The notes below the pieces were generated by a model, which was given only the letters and a program-made list of their open reading frames with translations, did not search any database and was not told the DNA's origin. Of a stretch of 10,425 nucleotides of DNA, positions 6,092 through 10,425 are shown one piece after another. Position 1 is the stretch's first letter, and each line of letters starts with the position of its first letter. The stretch lies in assembly GCA_030544165.1 (NCBI GenBank), contig JAUNRP010000019.1, forward strand, positions 1-10,425, in the 5' to 3' direction. Made by a program: the position numbers and the translations under genes. The stretch is from a bacterium (GTDB lineage Bacteria > Actinomycetota > Actinomycetes > Actinomycetales > Actinomycetaceae).

Positions 6092-6939
6092 CTCAGCACC
6101 CTCCGGTCCTCGGGAAGTGATCCGATCCGGATCATGAGCCAATAGGCGAGGAAGCAGAGTGCGCCGCCACCGGTGAGGACGAGGACACCCATCGGGGAAT
6201 CGAAGGCAGCCGCCGCATCGGTCCGCGTGCCGAGCACGGCGAGCACCGCCCAGGGTGCCGCCACGGCCAGCCGCGCCGAGTTCTTGGTCCAGGACTGCCG
6301 CGCTCTCAACTCACCCCGGGTCCGGAGGTCTGCCCGGAGCATTGCCGTGAGCGACTGCAGCGTGGTACCGAGATCGGTCCCGCCCACCTCCCTCGTGATG
6401 CGCAGCGCCTCCACCACGCGATCCGCCACCGGATCGGCAAATCGTTCCTTCAGGCGGTCGAGGCACTCATCGAGGCGTGCCGTCACGGCGTAGTCGCCGG
6501 CAAACGCGGCGAAGTAGTCCCGCATCGGTTCGGGTCCCCGCTCGGCCAGGGAACCGAGGGCCTCGGGAAGGGACATACCCGCCCTGACGGCAGAGAGCAT
6601 GTCCTCGATGGCCTCCGGCCAGAGTTCGTGGAAGGTGGTGCGGCGTTGGGCCGCCCTCCCGCGCACCACCGCGGTGGGAAGCGACCCGGCAAGGATGCCG
6701 AAGGCGGCGCCCACCGCGAGGGCAGAAGTGAGCGCGGCCGAGATCACGGCAACCACCACAGCCAATGCACCGCTCAGCGCCAGGAAACCGCCGGGGGAAA
6801 CACCCACCCATCCGGCCTGGGCGAGCAGGTCCCGCAACCTGTCCGAACGTGCGCTCCTCCTGCGCGACTCCTCGGGAAAGAAGGAGAGCCAGATCAGGAG
6901 GAGCCCCGCACCGAGGAGGAAACCCACGATCACTCCCAC
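6088..6939 (-). CDS. TadB-like pilus platform protein (type II secretion F family)
   Basis: This 283-residue inner-membrane protein has an N-terminal helix (about 2-21), two hydrophobic segments (about 50-92) and a T2SF domain at about 100-220. Helices at about 222-238 and 250-271 end the protein. The T2SF domain carries the family-typical D-M-L-S-A-V-R-A-G-M-S-L-P-E-A-L (113-128) and R-E-V-G-G-T-D-L-G (183-191). With TadC it makes the membrane platform that CpaF drives. Start GTG 6939 has GGAGG six bases before it, lying inside the last codons of cpaF, and the two genes overlap by 10 bp. Its stop overlaps the tadC start. The family call is firm; TadB versus TadC naming follows gene order. 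Confidence 0.88.
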   Translation of the reverse strand: MGVIVGFLLGAGLLLIWLSFFPEESRRRSARSDRLRDLLAQAGWVGVSPGGFLALSGALAVVVAVISAALTSALAVGAAFGILAGSLPTAVVRGRAAQRRTTFHELWPEAIEDMLSAVRAGMSLPEALGSLAERGPEPMRDYFAAFAGDYAVTARLDECLDRLKERFADPVADRVVEALRITREVGGTDLGTTLQSLTAMLRADLRTRGELRARQSWTKNSARLAVAAPWAVLAVLGTRTDAAAAFDSPMGVLVLTGGGALCFLAYWLMIRIGSLPEDRRVLR

Positions 6940-8180
6940 GATGCACCTCCCCCGTGGACCATCGAGAGATCGATCCCCGCTCTCTCGAACCGATCAGTGG
7001 AACCGGGCCAGGTGCCCGTTCGCACCAGGCGGCCCTCGTGCTGCTCGAAGAGCGAGGCCGTCTCGATCCGCGTCCCCTCCACGCGCCCGGTGACGGCCAG
7101 GACCTCCCGGACCGAGCGCCGGCCACTGCGGTCGAGGTCCAGGTGCACCACCACGTCCAGTGCCTGGGCCACGGTGGGGGTCACGAATCCTGCCGAGACG
7201 TTCTCTCCCGCAAGGAGCGGAAGGGTGGAGAGCTTGGTGACCGCCTCCCGTGCCGAGTTCGCGTGGATCGTGGACATGCCCGGCAACCCGGAGTTGAGGG
7301 CGATGAGCAGATCGAAGGCCTCGGCCTCCCGGACCTCGCCCACGATCAACCTGTCCGGCCTCATCCGGAGCGCTTCCTTCACGAGCCGGCGGAGGGGAAT
7401 CTCACCCGTTCCCTCGAGGTTCGGCTGGCGGCACTGCATGGCCACGCAGTCGCGGTTGGCGAGGTTGAGCTCGAACACCTCCTCGCACGTGATCACGCGC
7501 TCGGAGGCGGGGATCGCCGCCGCCAACGCCGAGACCATGGTGGTCTTGCCCGCCTGCGTGGCGCCCGAGACGAGGATGTTCAGGCCGGCCACCACCGCCG
7601 CGGTCAGGAATCTCGCGGCCTCCTGTGTGAGCGAGCCCGCCACCACCAGGTCATCGAGGGAGCGCATGCGTGCGATGAACTTGCGGATGTTGACGGACCA
7701 GTACGCACCCGTGACCGGCGGGATCACCACATGGAGCCGCTCCCCACCCGGCAGGGCCGCGTCCACGAACGGCTGCGACATGTCGATCCGGCGTCCCGAG
7801 GTCCGCAGCATCCGCTCCACGAGGTCCTTGATGGTCTGGTGGTCCACCATCACCGGAGTGAGTTCGGGCCGCCCTGATCGCGCCGCGAACACCTGGTCCG
7901 GCCCGTTGACCCATATCTCCTCCACCGTGGGGTCATCGAGGTACTTCTGCAGGGGTCCGAGTCCCGCGATCGTGTCCAGGAGGTGGCGGAGGGCCGTATC
8001 GGTGCTGGGAAGCGGGGGGACGAGCCCGGCGATGGAACGGTCATCCCAGTCCGCCACGGCCTCCTCAACGAGGCGGCGCGTGGCCGCAGGATCCGAGGCG
8101 GGATCCATCCCGCGAACCCGTGCGAGCTCGCGTACCTCGGTTTCCAAGGCAAGAAGTGATTCGTTCAACTCTGCCCCCAC
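6930..8180 (-). CDS. CpaF/TadA-type pilus assembly ATPase
   Basis: This 416-residue secretion ATPase powers subunit extrusion in Tad pili and acts as a cytoplasmic ring at the membrane. Walker A is G-A-T-Q-A-G-K-T-T (206-214, K212). The Walker B region is R-L-I-V-G-E-V-R (277-284, E282), and the His box is S-T-I-H-A-N-S (303-309, H306). R-Q-P-N-L-E-G-T-G-E-I (251-261) is typical of the CpaF branch. The N-terminal domain (about 1-180) includes D-D-P-T-V-E-E-I-W-V-N (82-92). GTG 8180 was chosen because it gives the usual N-terminus just ahead of the E-V-R-E-L-A-R segment, and codons upstream lose the G/C third-base bias. No ribosome site precedes it; GTG 8240, which has a weak GAGG, is the alternative (436 residues). 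It is the first gene of the cluster and is divergent from the phosphotransferase-fold gene. Confidence 0.92.
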   Translation of the reverse strand: MGAELNESLLALETEVRELARVRGMDPASDPAATRRLVEEAVADWDDRSIAGLVPPLPSTDTALRHLLDTIAGLGPLQKYLDDPTVEEIWVNGPDQVFAARSGRPELTPVMVDHQTIKDLVERMLRTSGRRIDMSQPFVDAALPGGERLHVVIPPVTGAYWSVNIRKFIARMRSLDDLVVAGSLTQEAARFLTAAVVAGLNILVSGATQAGKTTMVSALAAAIPASERVITCEEVFELNLANRDCVAMQCRQPNLEGTGEIPLRRLVKEALRMRPDRLIVGEVREAEAFDLLIALNSGLPGMSTIHANSAREAVTKLSTLPLLAGENVSAGFVTPTVAQALDVVVHLDLDRSGRRSVREVLAVTGRVEGTRIETASLFEQHEGRLVRTGTWPGSTDRFERAGIDLSMVHGGGASWE

Positions 8181-8327
8181 AGTGACGATTGGGATTCCGT
8201 CCCCGACTGTTGCGAGGCTACCTGTCCCCCGCGCCCACACGCCAGACCTCGCGCACCCTGTGGAGAGACTCGGTGTCCCGCAGCGGGCCTCCTGCAATCT
8301 GCTGACGCACTCGCGTAACGTGGGGGC
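8181..8327. other. Divergent intergenic region, cpaF to phosphotransferase-fold gene
   Basis: These 147 bp must hold promoters for the pilus operon (leftward) and the phosphotransferase-fold gene (rightward). For the pilus side, TAGCCT on the minus strand (8220 to 8215) fits TANNNT and would give a leader of about 28 nt, but no -35 element is clear. The right side has a better candidate, TAACGT at 8316. No gene, RNA or strong repeat is seen. Confidence 0.4.
8316..8321 (+). promoter_or_regulatory. Candidate -10 element of the phosphotransferase-fold gene (leaderless)
   Basis: TAACGT matches TANNNT, with 6 nt (GGGGGC) before GTG 8328. This spacing puts the transcription start at the initiation codon. 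The G-run directly before the GTG is too close for a normal ribosome site. A -35 match at 17 bp spacing is weak. Confidence 0.45.
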
Positions 8328-9566
8328 GTGGCCCAGAAACCATCGCTCCAAATCGCCGCCCTCGCCACCTCCGCGGTACGGGGGCTAGAGATCGTGGCAA
8401 CGCGGGCCCCCCAGTTCGCCACCACGGACTACCGCTACTGCGGGCTGCTGGACGCCCGCGGCCGCCACTGGATTGCCCAGGCCGCCCTCCACCCTGCCGC
8501 CTCCACGGCGCTGGATGCCGAGGTCCCGATCCTCGATCAGTTGGACATCGCCCTGCGTGAGGACCGCATCGGATTCGATGTGATGCGCCCGGAGGGCACC
8601 ACCGAGCTCCCCACCGGCCACCGGATGGTGGTCTACCGAGAACTCCCCGGCAAGCCCCTGGAACTGGCCACCCTCCACGCCGGTCCCGGTCCGGCCGCCG
8701 AACTCGGCCGCGCGATCGCCGAAATCCACGAACTCCCCGCAGCCCTCCTGGATGCCGCCCACGCCCCCGTCTACGATGCGGATTCCTACCGGCGGCGCCG
8801 CCTGGCCGAGCTGGATGACGCCGCCCGCACCAGCAAGGTCCCGCCCATCCTGCTCGCCCGCTGGGAACGCGCCCTCGAGGATGTGGCCCTCTGGCACTTC
8901 CACGCCGTGCCCACCCACGGGGACCTCGCCGCGGAGAACGTGCACCTCTCCAACGGCACCGTTGCCGCGATCCTCAACTGGTCCAACGCCCACGTGGGGG
9001 ACCCGGCCGCGGACCTCGCCTGGCTCTACGCCGCGGCCCCCGAGGAGTCCCTCGACACCATCGACGAGGCCTACGCCATGGGCCGCTCCCTCCCGCCGGA
9101 CGAGCACATGGGCGCCCGCGCCACCCTCTACTCCGAACTCGCCGTGGCGCGCTGGCTCCTCCACGGGGTTCGCCTGGATGACCAGGAGATCATCGCGGAC
9201 GCCGAGGTCATGCTCCACGCCCTCGCCCGCCAGGTGGCCGATTCCGGCCCCATCGGCCGCGCCGAACTCGTGGTGGAGGAGATCGACTGGGTGGAGGCAT
9301 CCGCCGGGTCCTCGTGGTCCGTCAGTGGCACCCTCAGCCCCCTCTCCCCCGACGACGACGCGCGCCTCCCGTCCGCACCCGGCACCTCTCCCGTGGGCTC
9401 GCCGGGCGACGGAATGGACGTGACGGACGAGATCCCCGCCGTCGGGAATGCGACGGACGGGGCTGGGAGCCCCCGCACCCCGGGTACGGAGTCGGCTGGG
9501 AGTCCCCGCACCCCGGGAACGCCTGGCACTGCGGGAACGCCCGGCAGCGCCGGCACTCCGCAGTAG
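8328..9566 (+). CDS. Aminoglycoside/macrolide phosphotransferase-fold protein, likely degenerate
   Basis: This 412-residue protein has an APH-type kinase fold. The catalytic loop H-G-D-L-A-A-E-N-V (197-205) retains D199 and N204, and the G-D-P-A-A-D-L-A-W (224-232) motif of the family follows. The residue normally an Asp that binds Mg-nucleotide (as in I-D-W/I-D-F) is Asn 217 in I-L-N-W. The N-lobe strand usually carrying the nucleotide-binding Lys or Arg reads W-I-A-Q-A-A (48-53). ATP use is therefore doubtful, and it may be a pseudokinase. After about residue 330 comes an acidic linker and a Gly/Ser/Pro/Thr repeat tail (about 378-412). It is convergent with the AdnB-like gene. From memory, such genes sit beside helicase-nuclease genes in many Actinobacteria, suggesting a housekeeping rather than resistance role. 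The substrate is unknown. GTG 8328 is supported by the -10 element just upstream. Confidence 0.8.
   Translation: MAQKPSLQIAALATSAVRGLEIVATRAPQFATTDYRYCGLLDARGRHWIAQAALHPAASTALDAEVPILDQLDIALREDRIGFDVMRPEGTTELPTGHRMVVYRELPGKPLELATLHAGPGPAAELGRAIAEIHELPAALLDAAHAPVYDADSYRRRRLAELDDAARTSKVPPILLARWERALEDVALWHFHAVPTHGDLAAENVHLSNGTVAAILNWSNAHVGDPAADLAWLYAAAPEESLDTIDEAYAMGRSLPPDEHMGARATLYSELAVARWLLHGVRLDDQEIIADAEVMLHALARQVADSGPIGRAELVVEEIDWVEASAGSSWSVSGTLSPLSPDDDARLPSAPGTSPVGSPGDGMDVTDEIPAVGNATDGAGSPRTPGTESAGSPRTPGTPGTAGTPGSAGTPQ
9461..9521 (+). repeat. Two 28-bp direct repeats, 33-bp period
   Basis: The units at 9461-9488 and 9494-9521 differ at two positions and begin GGCTGGGAG. Their period of 33 bp equals 11 codons and encodes A-G-S-P-R-T-P-G-T twice in the tail of the phosphotransferase-fold protein. 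Degenerate G-T-P-G and A-G-T-P units continue to the stop codon. This in-frame minisatellite probably expands and contracts. Confidence 0.75.
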
Positions 9567-9599
9567 GGCCTCACCCGAGCTCGATCACGCCCCACCGCC

Positions 9600-10425
9600 T
9601 CACCCCGAGAGGGACTCGAGGGCGCCCTGCGATTCGAGGGCGTCCAGGATCCGCCTCTCGATCTCCGATTCCTGCCACAAGCCGGATGCCTGGGTCACAC
9701 CGGTGGCCACGTAGTGGAATGCCGCCTTCACCTCCGCGATGGGAATCCCATTGGCGCGCGCATACGCCAGGCGGTAGATCTCGAGCTGGAGCTGGCGGAT
9801 CTCGATCTCGGCGCGATCCCGGGGCTCCCGGCCCGTCTTCCAGTCCACCACCCAGATCTCGCCGTCACGCCGGAAGACCGCATCGATCCGGCAGCGGATC
9901 AACTGCCCACCGATCATCGTCTCGAGGTTCTCCTCCACGGACAGCGGGGCCCGCAGCGCCCACTCGGACTCGAGGAACCGCGCCCTGAGCTCCGCGAATC
10001 TCTGTGGGGCGCCCGCCGCGTCCTCGTCCTCGTCCCACTCGGGGGACCCCATGAGTGTGGGCATGTTGAAGTGGTGCTCCACCCAGCCGTGGAACTCGGT
10101 GCCCACGCGGGCCTCGGGCGAGGGGCGGTGGGGAATCGGCCGGCGGAGGTTGAGGGCGAACTCCCCCGGGGAGCGGGTGAGGGCGAGTGTGGCCGATGCC
10201 GACAGGTGCTGTGGGAGCTCCACCAGATCGGGCCCGCTGCGGGCGTTCGCCTCACGGATGAGAACACGCGCATCCTCCACCAGTGCCGCCTCGCTCGGGG
10301 TGGACGCGCGTTCGGCAAGTGCCGCCACCTGGCGCTCGGCGGCCTCCTGATCGCCTCCGTGGGTGGCGGCCGCCACCCACGCGGCCGCGCGCTCCAGCCG
10401 AGTCCGCCGGGACGGGACGAGCCCC
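9600..10425 (-). CDS. AdnB-like helicase-nuclease, C-terminal part (partial)
   Basis: The frame is open to the window edge; 274 residues are visible and the helicase part lies outside. What remains is the C-terminal RecB-like PD-(D/E)XK nuclease domain. It has G-T-E-F-H (108-112 of the visible part), C-R-I-D-A-V with D181, V-V-D-W-K-T-G with D194 and K196, and Q-L-Q-L-E-I-Y (211-217). These are the metal-binding and catalytic residues of active AddAB/RecB-type nucleases, so the domain looks intact. The preceding R-R-P-I-P segment and the neighbouring phosphotransferase-fold gene fit AdnB, the UvrD-like subunit of the actinobacterial AdnAB double-strand-break resection motor. AdnA and other UvrD-family nucleases have similar ends, so the subunit assignment is less certain than the domain. 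It is convergent with the phosphotransferase-fold gene across 33 bp. Confidence 0.8.
   Translation of the reverse strand, partial: GLVPSRRTRLERAAAWVAAATHGGDQEAAERQVAALAERASTPSEAALVEDARVLIREANARSGPDLVELPQHLSASATLALTRSPGEFALNLRRPIPHRPSPEARVGTEFHGWVEHHFNMPTLMGSPEWDEDEDAAGAPQRFAELRARFLESEWALRAPLSVEENLETMIGGQLIRCRIDAVFRRDGEIWVVDWKTGREPRDRAEIEIRQLQLEIYRLAYARANGIPIAEVKAAFHYVATGVTQASGLWQESEIERRILDALESQGALESLSG

Noticed and set aside
8385..9218. 277-codon minus-strand frame opposite the phosphotransferase-fold gene
   Set aside because: Gly/Val/Glu-rich mirror of a GC-biased gene. The plus-strand frame has clear APH motifs.
8328..9566. Antibiotic resistance kinase
   Set aside because: It has the APH fold but lacks a key metal-binding Asp and sits in a chromosomal DNA-repair neighbourhood with no mobile element.
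1..10425. Horizontally acquired island or prophage
   Set aside because: Base composition and codon use look uniform, and there is no integrase, transposase, tRNA or flanking attachment repeat.

Overview
The window is GC-rich throughout, with strong G/C preference at third codon positions. Gene content and order point to an actinobacterium, probably of the Micrococcales, but the genus is not resolved. The evidence is a Tad-type pilus cluster in the order seen in Actinobacteria, an AdnB-like helicase-nuclease next to a phosphotransferase-fold gene, and several genes that appear to be transcribed without a leader.

Layout from left to right. (1) Positions 1-71 are the probable 3' end of an unidentified gene. 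(2) Positions 231-644 (+) encode a small two-CBS-domain protein with a strong ribosome binding site. (3) Positions 727-1920 (-) encode a Bcr/CflA-like MFS exporter. (4) Divergent from it, positions 1981-3563 (+) hold two overlapping genes for a hydratase and a class II aldolase. These match the last two steps of homoprotocatechuate (4-hydroxyphenylacetate) meta-cleavage. The 60-bp gap between exporter and hydratase carries two leaderless-type promoters and a CGTATACG palindrome between them. (5) Positions 3590-8180 (-) are a seven-gene Tad/Flp-type pilus cluster in the order cpaF/tadA, tadB, tadC, small pilin, tadE-like 1, tadE-like 2, tadG-like. Most junctions overlap by a few bases. (6) Divergent from cpaF, positions 8328-9566 (+) encode an aminoglycoside-phosphotransferase-fold protein that has lost a key metal-binding aspartate and ends in a Gly/Thr/Pro repeat tail. 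(7) Convergent with it, positions 9600 to the window edge (-) hold the C-terminal part of a UvrD/Rep-type helicase-nuclease of the AdnB kind.

The pilus genes should form one operon: CpaF is the cytoplasmic motor, TadB and TadC the membrane platform, the 63-residue protein the candidate pilin, and the TadE/TadG-like proteins minor pilin-like subunits. No TadZ/CpaE-type ATPase or prepilin peptidase is present, so those would have to be encoded elsewhere. The first tadE-like gene has no normal start codon where one is expected. The hydratase and aldolase would convert the ring-cleavage product of homoprotocatechuate to pyruvate and succinic semialdehyde, with the earlier pathway enzymes encoded outside the window.

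I see no rRNA, tRNA, CRISPR array, insertion sequence or prophage. Nothing here is convincingly a new system. The most unusual items are the missing tadE start codon, the non-canonical pilin, the kinase-fold protein with a substituted metal ligand and repeat tail, and the divergent leaderless promoter with its palindrome.
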